Positions 28,241 to 37,609 of a DNA stretch of 64,000 nucleotides are shown piece by piece (within the stretch, counting starts at the first letter, position 1; each line of letters opens with the position of its first letter). A program made the translations under genes and the position numbers. The notes under the pieces were generated by a model that worked only from the letters and a program-made list of their open reading frames with translations, made no database searches and was not told the origin of the DNA. The stretch comes from Qipengyuania_B thermophila (lineage in GTDB: Bacteria; Pseudomonadota; Alphaproteobacteria; Sphingomonadales; Sphingomonadaceae): the NCBI RefSeq assembly GCF_004153605.1, contig NZ_SDSI01000001.1, forward strand, positions 248,001-312,000, in the 5' to 3' direction.

Positions 28241-29473
28241 TCACCCCCGCCAACGGGCGATGAAGAAGCCGTCCAGCCCGCCCTCTTCCGCCAGCATGCC
28301 CGGGTGCGTGCGCACCCGGCCGAGCGCATCGGGCCGCAGACCTGCCGGCAGTTCGTCGGCAGCAACCGGAAGGGAAACGGCGTCCACCCGCGCGGCCTGC
28401 TCCTCGCCCTCCTCCCGCTCGAGCGAACACACCGCGTAGACCAGCACCCCGCCGGGTCGCAGATGCGCGCGCGCCCGGCGCAGCATCGCCTCCTGCATTC
28501 CGGCCATGCGCGCGATCGCGGCGGCGTCGATGCGGTGCAGCACGTCCGGGTTGCGGCGGCAGGTGCCGGTGGCGGTGCACGGCGCGTCGAGCAGCACGGC
28601 GTCGAACGGTTCCGCCGCATGCCATGCGAGCGCGTCTGCGCAGATCAGGTCCGCCCGCAAGCCCGTGCGGGCAAGATTGTCGCGCAGGCGCCCGAGCCGC
28701 CGGGCCGAAGCGTCGAGCGCGGTGACCTCCCAGCCGCGACTCGCCAGCTGAAGCGTCTTGCCACCGGGCGCCGCGGCAAGATCGAGCACCCGCCGCCCCG
28801 CGCCCTCGCCCAGCAGCCGCGCCGGCAGTGACGCCGCCAGATCCTGCACCCACCAGGCACCTTCGCCGAAGCCGGGCAGGTCCGGCACCGCCCGGCCGCG
28901 CTCCAGCCGCACATGCCCCGGCGCCAGCGAACGCCGGCCGAGCCGCGCGGCCCACAGGGCGGTGGCGCCCGCATCCTTCAGTGTGAGATCGAGCGGCGGC
29001 GGCTCGCGCAGCGCCGGCGCCACGGCCTCGGCCATCGCGCCCCAGCGGGCGCGCACCGCCTGCGGCAGGGTTGGCGCCGGTGGTAGCTGCACACCCCGGC
29101 GGACGAGGGCGGCGAACACGCCATGCGCAAGCCGGCGCGGACCTCCGGTCAGGAGCGGCAGACCGGTCGCCACCACCGCATGCGCCGGCATGCCGAGGCG
29201 CAGCGACTGGGCAAGCATCAGACGCAGCACCGTGCGGGCCTTCGCATCCGGGGGCAGCGGACGGGCGGTGGCGCCGTCGATGAGGTGATCGAGGTCGACC
29301 AGCCACCGGAGCGCCTCGCCGGCGATCGCCCGCGCCAGAGCCTTGTCAGCCGGATGCGCAAGGCCGCTCAGGGCCGCAGCACCGGCCTGATCCAAAGTCT
29401 CGCCCCGCCGCAGCACGGCATCGAGCAGCTTCAGGGCCGCCAGCCGGGCCGCCGTTCCGGGAACCGTGTCCAT
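28241..29473 (-). CDS. rsmB: 16S rRNA (cytosine-C5)-methyltransferase RsmB-like
   Basis: 410 residues. The N-terminal NusB-like helical domain (about 1-130) is followed by a linker and an AdoMet-dependent methyltransferase domain (about 225-410). Motifs: VLDLAAAPGGKTLQLA (AdoMet site), FDAVLLDAPCTATGTCRRNPD (motif IV with the PC cysteine) and VYAVCSLEREEGEEQ (catalytic Cys of motif VI). The NusB plus Nol1/Nop2/Sun architecture points to RsmB, which makes m5C967 of 16S rRNA. It diverges from the DUF1674 gene, 63 bases apart. Confidence 0.9.
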   Translation of the reverse strand: MDTVPGTAARLAALKLLDAVLRRGETLDQAGAAALSGLAHPADKALARAIAGEALRWLVDLDHLIDGATARPLPPDAKARTVLRLMLAQSLRLGMPAHAVVATGLPLLTGGPRRLAHGVFAALVRRGVQLPPAPTLPQAVRARWGAMAEAVAPALREPPPLDLTLKDAGATALWAARLGRRSLAPGHVRLERGRAVPDLPGFGEGAWWVQDLAASLPARLLGEGAGRRVLDLAAAPGGKTLQLASRGWEVTALDASARRLGRLRDNLARTGLRADLICADALAWHAAEPFDAVLLDAPCTATGTCRRNPDVLHRIDAAAIARMAGMQEAMLRRARAHLRPGGVLVYAVCSLEREEGEEQAARVDAVSLPVAADELPAGLRPDALGRVRTHPGMLAEEGGLDGFFIARWRG

Positions 29474-29536
29474 CGGCCGCTCTTAGGATGCGCGGGCCGG
29501 ATTGAAACCCCGTCCGTCGCGGCGCATCTGGGGCGC

Positions 29537-29710
29537 ATGACCCAGCGCAGCACCCGTCGACCGGCCGGCTTCCGCAAGCCGGCCTACTGGACCAACGACC
29601 CCGCACCGGCTCCGCGGGCGATCGATCCCGCGGCCAGCGAACCGCGGGCGGTCAGTCCCACGCGCTATGGTGACTGGACCGAGAACGGCATCGCCATCGA
29701 TTTTAGTTGA
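29537..29710 (+). CDS. DUF1674 / SDHAF4-family protein
   Basis: 57 residues, ending in PTRYGDWTENGIAIDFS, the hallmark C-terminal motif of DUF1674. The family includes eukaryotic SDHAF4, which chaperones flavinylated SdhA during succinate dehydrogenase assembly. The N-terminal half is basic and Pro/Ala-rich and probably disordered. A bacterial role in complex II assembly is inferred from the eukaryotic relative. The gene is tail-to-tail with the cytochrome P450 gene and shares 8 bases with it. No Shine-Dalgarno is clear. Confidence 0.8.
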   Translation: MTQRSTRRPAGFRKPAYWTNDPAPAPRAIDPAASEPRAVSPTRYGDWTENGIAIDFS

Positions 29711-31097
29711 GCGCCCTGAGAGCAATCCGCAGGCCGTCACGCGGCTGCGGGATGGGCCAGGCCTGCCAGCGCGGCTCGTATCCGTCCGCGACCTCGATGC
29801 GGTAGCGGGTCAGGAGGTGGGCCATGAGGATCTTGATCTGCATGTAGGCGAAATGCAGCCCGAGGCACATGTGCGCGCCGCCCCCGAACGGCACCCAGGC
29901 GTATTTGTGCCGGGCGCGGACCTGTTCGGGAAGAAAACGCTCGGGGTCGAAGCGGTCGGGCTCGGGCCAGTGTTCCTCCAGGTGATGGACCATGGCCGGG
30001 CTGACGCTGACCGGCGCGCCCGCCGGGATGTGGTAGCCGCCGAACTCGAACGCGCGCAGCGCCCGCCGCGGCAGCGAAGGCACCGGCGGGATCATCCGCA
30101 GCGCTTCCTTGAAGGCCATTTCCGTCAGCTGCGGCCTGGCGAGATCGTCGAAGGACAAGGGCGCGCCCGGCGTCCCGGTGAGCGCCAGCAGCTCGTCCCG
30201 AACACGGTCCTGCCAGACCGGATGCCGCGCGAGCAGGTATACGAGCGCCGTGGCGCTGGAGGTGATGGTGTCGTGCGCCGCCATCATCAGGAAGTTCATG
30301 TGGTCGACGACCTCGTCGATCGGCAACAGCGTGCCGCTCTCGTCCGTGGCGGTCGCGAACTGGCTGAACATGTCCTGCCCGCCGCCACTTTCCCGGCGGC
30401 GCAGGGTTTCGCGGGTGAAGTAGTCGACCAGGAACGCCCGGCCGTCCACGCCCTTCTTCATCCGGCTGAAGGGCAAGGGCTTGCGGACAGGCGCGACCGA
30501 CGCCTGCACCATGTCGACGAAGGCCTGGTTGATGCGCTCCGCCTCCGGGCCGAAGGGAAGACCGATGAAGCTGTCGGCCGCAAGGTCCAGCGTCAGCTGC
30601 TTGATGGCGGGATAGAACCGCATCGGCCCGCTCCCCCAGCTTTCGACGCGCCGGGCGATCTCGCGGTTGAGCGTGCCGGCGTAGTGGCGCATCGGCTCGG
30701 GCTTGAAGGCGATCGACAGCGCCCGGCGGTCGGCGCGGTGCTTCTCGAAGTCGAGCAGCATCAGACCACGCGGGAACAGCCGGTGAAGCACAGGGCTCCA
30801 GCCCTGCTCGCTGGAAAAGATCCCCTGCCGGTCGAACAGCACCAGTTCGTTCGCCTCGGCGCCGATGAGGTTCACGTTGCGGATGCCGAAGCTGTTGGTG
30901 CGGAAGACCGGACCGTAGCGGGCATACATGCGCCGGCCGTAGGCGGGCGGATCGGCGAGAACCTTGAGGGTGGTGCCGACGAGCGGCCAGCCATCATCGC
31001 CCGGAATGTGGTCGAGCGCGGACTTGGGCAAGCGCTGCGACCAGTGCGCGGGCGTGAACGGCTCTGCGCCTGACAGCGGCGCGGCGACGGTAGCCAT
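29703..31097 (-). CDS. Cytochrome P450
   Basis: A 464-residue soluble heme monooxygenase. The heme-binding loop is FGGGAHMCLGLHF with axial Cys411. The I-helix oxygen-activation motif is MMAAHDTITSS, and the ExxR motif is in FKEALRMIPPVPSLPRR. There is no membrane anchor. The start at 31097 is well supported by AAGGAGGG about 7 bases upstream. The gene follows hemH by 44 bases on the same strand, so heme synthesis and a heme enzyme may be co-expressed. No ferredoxin or reductase gene is adjacent, and the substrate is unknown. The 3' end overlaps the DUF1674 gene by 8 bases. Confidence 0.92.
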   Translation of the reverse strand: MATVAAPLSGAEPFTPAHWSQRLPKSALDHIPGDDGWPLVGTTLKVLADPPAYGRRMYARYGPVFRTNSFGIRNVNLIGAEANELVLFDRQGIFSSEQGWSPVLHRLFPRGLMLLDFEKHRADRRALSIAFKPEPMRHYAGTLNREIARRVESWGSGPMRFYPAIKQLTLDLAADSFIGLPFGPEAERINQAFVDMVQASVAPVRKPLPFSRMKKGVDGRAFLVDYFTRETLRRRESGGGQDMFSQFATATDESGTLLPIDEVVDHMNFLMMAAHDTITSSATALVYLLARHPVWQDRVRDELLALTGTPGAPLSFDDLARPQLTEMAFKEALRMIPPVPSLPRRALRAFEFGGYHIPAGAPVSVSPAMVHHLEEHWPEPDRFDPERFLPEQVRARHKYAWVPFGGGAHMCLGLHFAYMQIKILMAHLLTRYRIEVADGYEPRWQAWPIPQPRDGLRIALRALN

Positions 31098-31141
31098 GGC
31101 TCGACCCTCCTTGTTGACGTGAGTGTAAATAGATCGCGGCG

Positions 31142-32179
31142 TCAAATCCACCCTGACAGTTCGCGCCGGACCATGGCCTCCAGCATCGCCATCCCGTCCC
31201 CGGACGCGTTGAGGCAGGACAGCACGGCATAGTCGCTGCCACCCGCCGCCTCGAACTGTTCGCGGCCGGCAATCGCCAGCTCTTCCAGCGTCTCGACGCA
31301 GTCGGCGGCAAAGCCGGGCGCGGCAACCGCGATCCGCCGCGTGCCTGCCCTCGCCTCCGCCTCGAGCGTGGCGTCGGTGGCGGGTTCCAGCCATTTGGCC
31401 GGGCCGAAGCGCGACTGGAACGTCGTCTCGATCCTCAGCCCCGCCCAGCGCGGATCGGCGTGCAGGCGCGCCGCGAGCAGCCGCGCCGTCTTGCGGCAGT
31501 GGCAATGGTACGGATCACCCTTGTGCAGCGTGCGCTCCGGCATGCCGTGGAAGGAAAGCAGCAGCACCTCGGGCGCGAACGGCAAGGCCGCAAGCTGCCG
31601 GCCGAGATCGCGGTGAAGCGCGTCGAGGTAGAGCGGATCGTCGTGATAGGGCGGCAGGGTGCGCAGCGTCGGCTGCCAGCGCATCGTCCGCAGCGCCTCT
31701 GCCGCCTTGTCGACGGCGGTCGCCGTCGTGGCGGCGCAGTATTGCGGATAGAGGGGCGCAAAGAGGATGCGCTCGCACCCTTGCGCCATCAGCGTGGCGA
31801 GGCGGCTGGCGATGGACGGATTGCCGTACCGCATGGCGTAGTCCACCCGCACGCCGTCGCCCGCCAGCCGCTCGGCCAGACCGGCCGCCTGCGCCCGCGT
31901 GATCGCCGCCAGCGGCGAGCCGTCCGCCGTCCACACCTTGCCATAGGCATGGGCGGACTTGCGCGGGCGCACGTTCAGGATCACGCCGCGCAGGATGGGT
32001 TGCCAGACAAGCCTCGGCACTTCGATCACCCGCGGGTCCGAAAGGAACTCGCGCAGGTAGCGGCGCACGGCCGGCGGATCGGCGGCGTCGGGCGTGCCGA
32101 GGTTGACGAGCAGCACGCCCACGCCTCCCGAACGGACCGGCGGGTGGTCCGGGGGCAGCGCTTGGGTTGTCCAGGTCAT
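31142..32179 (-). CDS. hemH: Ferrochelatase
   Basis: Inserts Fe2+ into protoporphyrin IX, the last step of heme b synthesis. 345 residues, with GVLLVNLGTPDAADPPAVRRYLREFLSDPRV at the N-terminus. The catalytic His is in LLLSFHGMPERT, and the metal-relay Glu in FAADCVETLEELA. YHCHCRKTA is the region just after the active site. The start overlaps the stop of the molybdenum hydroxylase gene by four bases (ATGA), so translation is coupled. The cytochrome P450 gene follows. Confidence 0.95.
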   Translation of the reverse strand: MTWTTQALPPDHPPVRSGGVGVLLVNLGTPDAADPPAVRRYLREFLSDPRVIEVPRLVWQPILRGVILNVRPRKSAHAYGKVWTADGSPLAAITRAQAAGLAERLAGDGVRVDYAMRYGNPSIASRLATLMAQGCERILFAPLYPQYCAATTATAVDKAAEALRTMRWQPTLRTLPPYHDDPLYLDALHRDLGRQLAALPFAPEVLLLSFHGMPERTLHKGDPYHCHCRKTARLLAARLHADPRWAGLRIETTFQSRFGPAKWLEPATDATLEAEARAGTRRIAVAAPGFAADCVETLEELAIAGREQFEAAGGSDYAVLSCLNASGDGMAMLEAMVRRELSGWI

Positions 32180-34530
32180 GCGTTCTCCAGCAGCGGCAGG
32201 GCACGGATCCGCCGCCCCGTGGCGGCGAACAGGGCGTTGGCAATCGCGGGCGGCGCCACGACCGTCCCCAGTTCGCCGGGATCGAAGGGCGGTGCCGCTT
32301 CGTCGCCGACGAACCGCACCTCGATCTGAGGTGTCCGCGCCAGCGGCGCAATGGCCAGATCGCCAAGCCGGTCGCTGACCGGGAGGCCGCCGGCGAAAGC
32401 GGCCTGTCCGCCAAGCGCCATGGTGAGGCCGAACAGCAACCCTCCCTCGATCTGCTGGCGGGCGATGTCCGCGTTGACGATCCGCCCGAGGTCCACGGCG
32501 GCGAACAGGCGGCGCACCGCGATCTGCCCGCCGGCAGCGTCCACGGCCGCAATGCAGGCGATCCGCCCGCCGCCACCGTCCTCGTCATTCTCGGCGGCCG
32601 CCCGCAGCCGCGCGCAGGCCAGTCCCTGTCCCCCCGACCGGCCGGCGCCGTCCCACTGCGCCATCTCGGCCACGGCCAGCAGGCAGGCGGCGAGGCGCGG
32701 GTCATGCCCGAGCATGGCGATGCGCCAGGACAGCGGCTCGCGCCCGGCCCTCGCCGCAAGTTCGTCGATCATGCTTTCGGTGCAGAATGCCGCCACCGCC
32801 GCGCCGTTGCCGCGCACCGGCCCCGCCGGCAGCGGCAGGTCGACCGGCACGTGCTCCACCGCGACATTGGGGATGGCATAGGGCGGCACGGCGTCGCGCA
32901 GCGCCAGCGGATCGGCAACTCCGGCGCTCGCGCGCAGGGCCGCCGTGGCGGTCATGTTGTCGAACAGCCGGTGCCCCATCTGCCGCATCCAGGCCGGCGC
33001 GGCAAAGCGCGCCGACCACTGGCCGATGCGCGGCTCTCCTCCGGGCTGGAAGGCGGCGCCAACCCGGACGTGGACAAAGGGACCGTGAGGCAGGGCCAGC
33101 AGCTCCTGCCGCCGGGGCCAGGTGAGCTGCACCGGGCGGCCGACCGCCTCGGCAATCACGGCGGCCTCGATGGCGTGGGTGTGATCGAGCCGCGCATCGA
33201 AGCTGCCGCCCCCCGCGACAGGATACAGCACCGCGTCCTCCGGGCGCAGCCGCACTGCCCGCGCGGCCGCCGCCAGCGCCTGTGCGGGCGCCTGCGCCGC
33301 CAGCCACAGCTCCAGCCGGTTGCCGCTGATCCGCGCCGTGGCGCTGGCTGTCTCGAGCGCGGCGTGAACGGCGGGCGCGATGCGGTAGGTGGCGGTCAGC
33401 AACCCGGCCGCGGACGGATCGACACTGCCGGAGGCGGCGATCACCTCGCCGTCCTGCTCCAGCGCGGCGTCGAGCATGCGGGTCATGGCCGCGCTGCTCA
33501 CCGGCGCACCGCCGCCAAAGCGCGGGCGCATGGCATCGAGCGCCCGTTCCGCCATCCACCAGCTTTCGGCGACGGCCGCGAGCCAGCGCTTCGAGCGCAC
33601 CACCCGGACCAGACCCGCGATGCCGCGCGCCGCCGCGGCGTCGAAGCCGGCCAGAAAGGGCGCTCCGGCCGGACCGTGGCGGATGGAGGCATGAACAAGG
33701 TTCGGCAGGCGCACGTCGCCGGCGAACAGCGTCGATCCGCTCGCCTTGGAAGGAAGGTCGAGCCGCGGAAACGGGTTCGGCCCTGCGCGCGCCTGCGCCC
33801 GCGGATCAGGCTGCGCGGGCGGTGCAGGCCCCGCGTCATCAGGCGCGTCGAGCCGCGCCGCGGCGGGCGCCAGCGCACCGAATGTCGCCCGCCGCTCGCC
33901 GCAGGTGATCAGCCCGTCGGCGACCAGGCACTCTGCCGGCGCGACGTTCCACTGGCGGCTGGCCGCCTCGACCAGCAGGGCGCGCGCGGCCGCCCCGGCG
34001 CGGCGGCACGGCTCCTCGTAGGCGGCAAGCGCGGTGCCGGCGGCCGTGGCGGCGAAGGCCGCGCGGCGGGCAAAGGCGCGCGCGCCCACGCCCCCCGGCA
34101 GCCGGGCGAGCACCGGGGCCGAAGGCGCCCACAACGGCTCCCAGAGCTGCGCCAGCGGCACGTTGGCGAAGGCGGCATGCGGCGGCACCGGCTGCACCGC
34201 GATCAGCCGCCAGTCCGCCCCCAGCTCCTCCGCCACCACCTGCGGCAGGAGGGTGCTGATCCCCTGCCCCGTCTCAACCTGCGGCACCGCCACGGTCACC
34301 ACGCCGTCGCGGCCGATGGTCAGCCACGCCCCGAACGGCAGATCGTTGCGGCCGGACGGCAGGCGCGGGCCGTCGGCATCGGGCCAGGCAAGCCACGCCA
34401 CGAGGAGTCCGCCACCGGCGGCGGCGCCGGCGAGCAGACCCCGCCGGCTCAGACGCCAGTGCGGGGACAGCAACGTCCCCCTTCCGCCGGACCCGGACAC
34501 CGCCGCACGCGTCAAGGGCGGGCGAGCCAT
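32176..34530 (-). CDS. Molybdopterin-binding hydroxylase large subunit (IorB-like, xanthine oxidase family)
   Basis: 784 residues. A Tat signal (WRLSRRGLLAGAAAGGGLLVAW) indicates export of the folded enzyme. The rest is an aldehyde oxidase/xanthine dehydrogenase-type large subunit of the IorB subgroup: VPQVETGQGISTLLPQVVAEELG, ASGSTLFAGDVRLPNLVHASI, and near the C-terminus FDPGELGTVVAPPAIANAL, whose Glu is the conserved active-site base. The usual [2Fe-2S] small subunit is not beside it. The start overlaps the apbC stop by 19 bases, and a downstream GTG (34503) is an alternative. The substrate is unknown. Confidence 0.82.
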   Translation of the reverse strand: MARPPLTRAAVSGSGGRGTLLSPHWRLSRRGLLAGAAAGGGLLVAWLAWPDADGPRLPSGRNDLPFGAWLTIGRDGVVTVAVPQVETGQGISTLLPQVVAEELGADWRLIAVQPVPPHAAFANVPLAQLWEPLWAPSAPVLARLPGGVGARAFARRAAFAATAAGTALAAYEEPCRRAGAAARALLVEAASRQWNVAPAECLVADGLITCGERRATFGALAPAAARLDAPDDAGPAPPAQPDPRAQARAGPNPFPRLDLPSKASGSTLFAGDVRLPNLVHASIRHGPAGAPFLAGFDAAAARGIAGLVRVVRSKRWLAAVAESWWMAERALDAMRPRFGGGAPVSSAAMTRMLDAALEQDGEVIAASGSVDPSAAGLLTATYRIAPAVHAALETASATARISGNRLELWLAAQAPAQALAAAARAVRLRPEDAVLYPVAGGGSFDARLDHTHAIEAAVIAEAVGRPVQLTWPRRQELLALPHGPFVHVRVGAAFQPGGEPRIGQWSARFAAPAWMRQMGHRLFDNMTATAALRASAGVADPLALRDAVPPYAIPNVAVEHVPVDLPLPAGPVRGNGAAVAAFCTESMIDELAARAGREPLSWRIAMLGHDPRLAACLLAVAEMAQWDGAGRSGGQGLACARLRAAAENDEDGGGGRIACIAAVDAAGGQIAVRRLFAAVDLGRIVNADIARQQIEGGLLFGLTMALGGQAAFAGGLPVSDRLGDLAIAPLARTPQIEVRFVGDEAAPPFDPGELGTVVAPPAIANALFAATGRRIRALPLLENA

Positions 34531-35507
34531 TGCGCCACCTTGCGGGCGATGGCGTCGAAGGGTTCTGCATCCGGGCCGCCCGCCGCCGCCGGCGGGGTGC
34601 CCCGGTCGCTCGCCTCACGCAGGGCGATGGAGAGCGGGATCCGGCCGAGGAACGGGATGTCCATGCGCGCCGCGGCGCCTTCGATCCCGCCTTTCCCGAA
34701 GGGATCGCTCCAGCCGCCGCAGTGGGGACAGCTGTAGCCGGACATGTTCTCGACCAGGCCGATGATCGGAACGCCGGCGGCCTCCAGCATCTGCCCGGCC
34801 CGCGCCGCGTCGACGAGCGCCAGATCCTGCGGCGTCGACACGATCACCGCGCCCGCGGGCCGGAAGCGTTGCAGCATGGTGATCTGGATGTCGCCGGTTC
34901 CGGGCGGCAGGTCCGCCAGCAGCAGTTCGGTGTCGCCCCAGTCCGCCTCGACGAGCTGGGCCAGTGCCTTGCCCGCCATCGGCCCGCGCCATGCCAGCGC
35001 CCGGCCCGGCGGGACGAGGTGTCCGGCGGACAGCACGGGAACGCCGCCGGCGCCGCGGACGGGCAGGAGACGGTTGCCCACCGCCTCGGGCTTCGCCGCC
35101 GTGGTGCCAAGCAGCATCGGCTGCGACGGTCCGTGTATGTCGGCATCGACGATGCCGACGCGAAGCCCCGTCCGCGCCAGCGCCAGCGCCAGATTGGCGG
35201 TGAGGGTCGACTTGCCCACCCCGCCCTTGCCCGACCCGACCGCGACGATGCGCGGACGCACCGGCGAGCCGCTTGCCGCCGGCGGAGCCGGGGCGGGTTC
35301 GCTCGCGCCGATCGCCACATGCACGGCGGCTCCCGCCGCGTGATCCTGCGCCGCCGCGACCAGCTCTGCCTCCAGCCGGGTACGCGCGGCCGCGTCGAGG
35401 CCGTCGCCGCTCGCCACCAGCAGGATGCGCCCGTGCTGGCGCCTCACCGTCAGCACGCGCCCGGCCAGCGCGGCCGGAAGCCGGTCGAGAAGTGGATCGC
35501 GTGGCAT
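34512..35507 (-). CDS. apbC: Mrp/ApbC family P-loop Fe-S carrier ATPase
   Basis: 331 residues. An N-terminal DUF59-like segment is shortened or divergent (about 1-85). The P-loop ATPase domain begins VAVGSGKGGVGKSTLTANLALAL and continues with IVDADIHGPSQPMLLG and LLLADLPPGTGDIQITM. The SGYSCPHCGG motif gives the CxxC that binds a bridging [4Fe-4S] cluster. Such proteins deliver clusters to apo-enzymes. It heads a leftward operon with a molybdenum hydroxylase, hemH and a P450, which makes cofactor supply a plausible theme. It diverges from hflK. Confidence 0.9.
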   Translation of the reverse strand: MPRDPLLDRLPAALAGRVLTVRRQHGRILLVASGDGLDAAARTRLEAELVAAAQDHAAGAAVHVAIGASEPAPAPPAASGSPVRPRIVAVGSGKGGVGKSTLTANLALALARTGLRVGIVDADIHGPSQPMLLGTTAAKPEAVGNRLLPVRGAGGVPVLSAGHLVPPGRALAWRGPMAGKALAQLVEADWGDTELLLADLPPGTGDIQITMLQRFRPAGAVIVSTPQDLALVDAARAGQMLEAAGVPIIGLVENMSGYSCPHCGGWSDPFGKGGIEGAAARMDIPFLGRIPLSIALREASDRGTPPAAAGGPDAEPFDAIARKVAQWLARP

Positions 35508-35585
35508 GCGAACCGGTGCCTTTAGCAGCAAAAACGGAATGCCAACCCCTGTTTTTCTCGCGGACGCGCGCCTATAACCTTCGTC

Positions 35586-36770
35586 ATGACATTCATGGAC
35601 GGGATCGGCCGCGCGATCGGCTTGAGCATGGCCGGCCAGCGCAGCCCGTGGGGCAAGCCCAAGGGCGCGGACGGCGGCGGCGGCGAACCGCCACGCGCGG
35701 AAGGCGCCGGGCCGCCGCGCAATCCGTGGCTGCCGCCGGGTGGTGGCGGGACACAGCCGGGGCGCCGCCCCGCGAGCATCGAGGACCTGTTCAAGAACCG
35801 CGGACCCGAAGGACCGCGGCGGATCGGCGGCGGTGGCGGCGGGACGGGCGGACCCGGCTTCCGGCTGCCGCGGCGGGCGGACGGCAAGAGCTGGGTTCCG
35901 GTGCTCCTGATGAGTGCCGGCGCCCTGTGGATCATCCTTTCTTCCGTCCATCAGGTGCAGCCCAAGGAACAGGGCATCGTCACGACCTTCGGCCAGTACA
36001 CCCGCACGCTGCAGCCGGGCATCAACGTCACCCTGCCCTGGCCGTTGCAGAACGTCTCGGTGGTCGATGTCAGCACCTTCCGCTCCGAACGCGTGCCGGG
36101 CACCGAGGCGGAGAAGCTGATCCTCACCGGGGACCAGAACCTCGTCGACCTGTCCTATCTGATCCGCTGGAACATCAAGGATCTGCGCCAGTTCCGCTTC
36201 CAGCTTGCCGAGCCGGAGGAGACGGTGCGGGAGGTGGCCGAAGCGGCGATGCGCGCCTCCGTCGCCGAGCACGAACTCGACTACGTGCTGTCCGGCGCCG
36301 GGCGTGCCGACATCGAGCAGCGGGTGCGGACCCGGATGCAGGAGCTGCTCGACGCCTATCGCTCGGGCGTGGCGGTGCAGGGCATCGAGATCGAAAAGAC
36401 CGACCCGCCCGAGCGGGTGGTGGAAGCGTTCAAGGACGTCTCGGCCGCGCAGCAGGATGCCGAGACGGACATCAACCGCGCGCGCGCCTACGCCCAGCAG
36501 CTGCTCGCCCGCGCCGAAGGCGATGCCACCGCCTTCAACAAGATCTACGAGGAATACCGGCTGGCGCCCGAGGTGACGCGCCGGCGCCTCTATTACGAGA
36601 CCATGGAGAGCGTGCTGGCACGCACCGACAAGACGGTTGTCGAGGCACCGGGAGTCCAGACCTACCTCCCCCTGCCCGAGGTGCAGCGGCGCGCCCGCGA
36701 GGCGCAGCAGCAGGCGCAGCAGGCGCCGCGCCCGGCGCAGCCGGCCGCCCCCGCGGGAGCCGGACGATGA
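35586..36770 (+). CDS. hflK: FtsH protease modulator HflK
   Basis: 394 residues. A Gly/Pro-rich cytoplasmic N-terminus (about 1-100) precedes one membrane helix (VPVLLMSAGALWIILSSV). A periplasmic SPFH domain follows (VQPKEQGIVTTFGQYTRTLQPGINVTLPWP, LTGDQNLVDLSYLIRWNI), then a long helical region with a Gln/Ala-rich tail. HflK and HflC form a cage around the FtsH protease and control its access to membrane substrates. Two ATGs (35586, 35595) are possible. The stop overlaps the hflC start (ATGA), a classic coupled pair. Confidence 0.95.
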   Translation: MTFMDGIGRAIGLSMAGQRSPWGKPKGADGGGGEPPRAEGAGPPRNPWLPPGGGGTQPGRRPASIEDLFKNRGPEGPRRIGGGGGGTGGPGFRLPRRADGKSWVPVLLMSAGALWIILSSVHQVQPKEQGIVTTFGQYTRTLQPGINVTLPWPLQNVSVVDVSTFRSERVPGTEAEKLILTGDQNLVDLSYLIRWNIKDLRQFRFQLAEPEETVREVAEAAMRASVAEHELDYVLSGAGRADIEQRVRTRMQELLDAYRSGVAVQGIEIEKTDPPERVVEAFKDVSAAQQDAETDINRARAYAQQLLARAEGDATAFNKIYEEYRLAPEVTRRRLYYETMESVLARTDKTVVEAPGVQTYLPLPEVQRRAREAQQQAQQAPRPAQPAAPAGAGR

Positions 36771-37609
36771 CGCGCACGCAGAACCGGATGAAGCTCATCG
36801 GGGTGGCGCTGGTCGCTGCGCTGATCGTGCTGTGGTCGTTCTTCTTCGTCGTGCCGGAGACGAAGCAGGCCGTGATCGTGAGAGGCGGGGAGGCGATCGG
36901 CACGGTGAACCGCTTCACGCCCGACCGGCAGCCGGGCAACACCGGCGCGGGCATCTGGTACCGCATCCCGTTCCTCGACCGGGTGCAGATGGTCGACCGC
37001 CGGGTGCTCGATCTCGACATGGAGCGTCAGCAGGTGCTGTCCAACGACCAGCAGCGCCTGCAGGTCGACGCCTATGCCCGCTTCCGCATCATCGACCCGG
37101 TGCTGATGGTGGAAACGGCGGGCACGGCGGAGAACGTCGAGCAGCAGCTTCAGCCGATCCTGACCTCGGTGCTGCGGCAGGAACTCGGCCGCCGTCCCTT
37201 CGCGGCGCTGCTGACGGCCGAACGCGGCAACGCCATGGCGAACATCCGCACCGCTCTCGACCGGCAGGCGCGGCAGTACGGCGCGCAGGTGATCGATGTC
37301 CGCATCAAGCGCGCCGACCTGCCCGAGGGCACGCCGCTCGACGCGGCCTTCACCCGCATGGAGACCGACCGGGTGCAGGAGGCGGAAACGATCCGGGCGC
37401 AGGGCCGCAAGAACGCGCAGATCATCCGGGCCGAGGCGGAGGCGACCGCCGCGCGGACCTACGCCGCCGCCTATGGCCAGGATCCGCAGTTCTACGACTT
37501 CTACCGGGCCATGGAGAGCTACCGCCGGTCGTTCGAAAGCGGGCAGGGTGACAGCTCGGTCGTGCTGTCCACCGACAACGAGTACCTGCGCCAGTTCCGC
37601 GGCCGCTGA
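36767..37609 (+). CDS. hflC: FtsH protease modulator HflC
   Basis: 280 residues. The N-terminal membrane helix (IGVALVAALIVLWSFFFVV) is followed by an SPFH domain (PETKQAVIVRGGEAIGTVNR, GIWYRIPFLDRVQMVDRRVLDLDMERQQVLSNDQQRLQVDAY) and a helical tail ending VLSTDNEYLRQFRGR. It pairs with HflK, overlapping it by four bases. The degP gene starts 142 bases downstream in the same orientation; this arrangement links membrane proteolysis with periplasmic quality control. Confidence 0.95.
   Translation: MTRTQNRMKLIGVALVAALIVLWSFFFVVPETKQAVIVRGGEAIGTVNRFTPDRQPGNTGAGIWYRIPFLDRVQMVDRRVLDLDMERQQVLSNDQQRLQVDAYARFRIIDPVLMVETAGTAENVEQQLQPILTSVLRQELGRRPFAALLTAERGNAMANIRTALDRQARQYGAQVIDVRIKRADLPEGTPLDAAFTRMETDRVQEAETIRAQGRKNAQIIRAEAEATAARTYAAAYGQDPQFYDFYRAMESYRRSFESGQGDSSVVLSTDNEYLRQFRGR

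Noticed and set aside
29508..29536. A TTGAAA-N17-CATCTG promoter giving a leaderless DUF1674 mRNA
   Set aside because: The -10 matches the consensus at only two of six positions, which is too weak to support.
32167..34737. An 856-codon open frame antisense to the molybdenum hydroxylase
   Set aside because: The translation is low-complexity Arg/Gly/His text with no domain; the opposite strand encodes a complete family member with a Tat signal and the conserved Glu.
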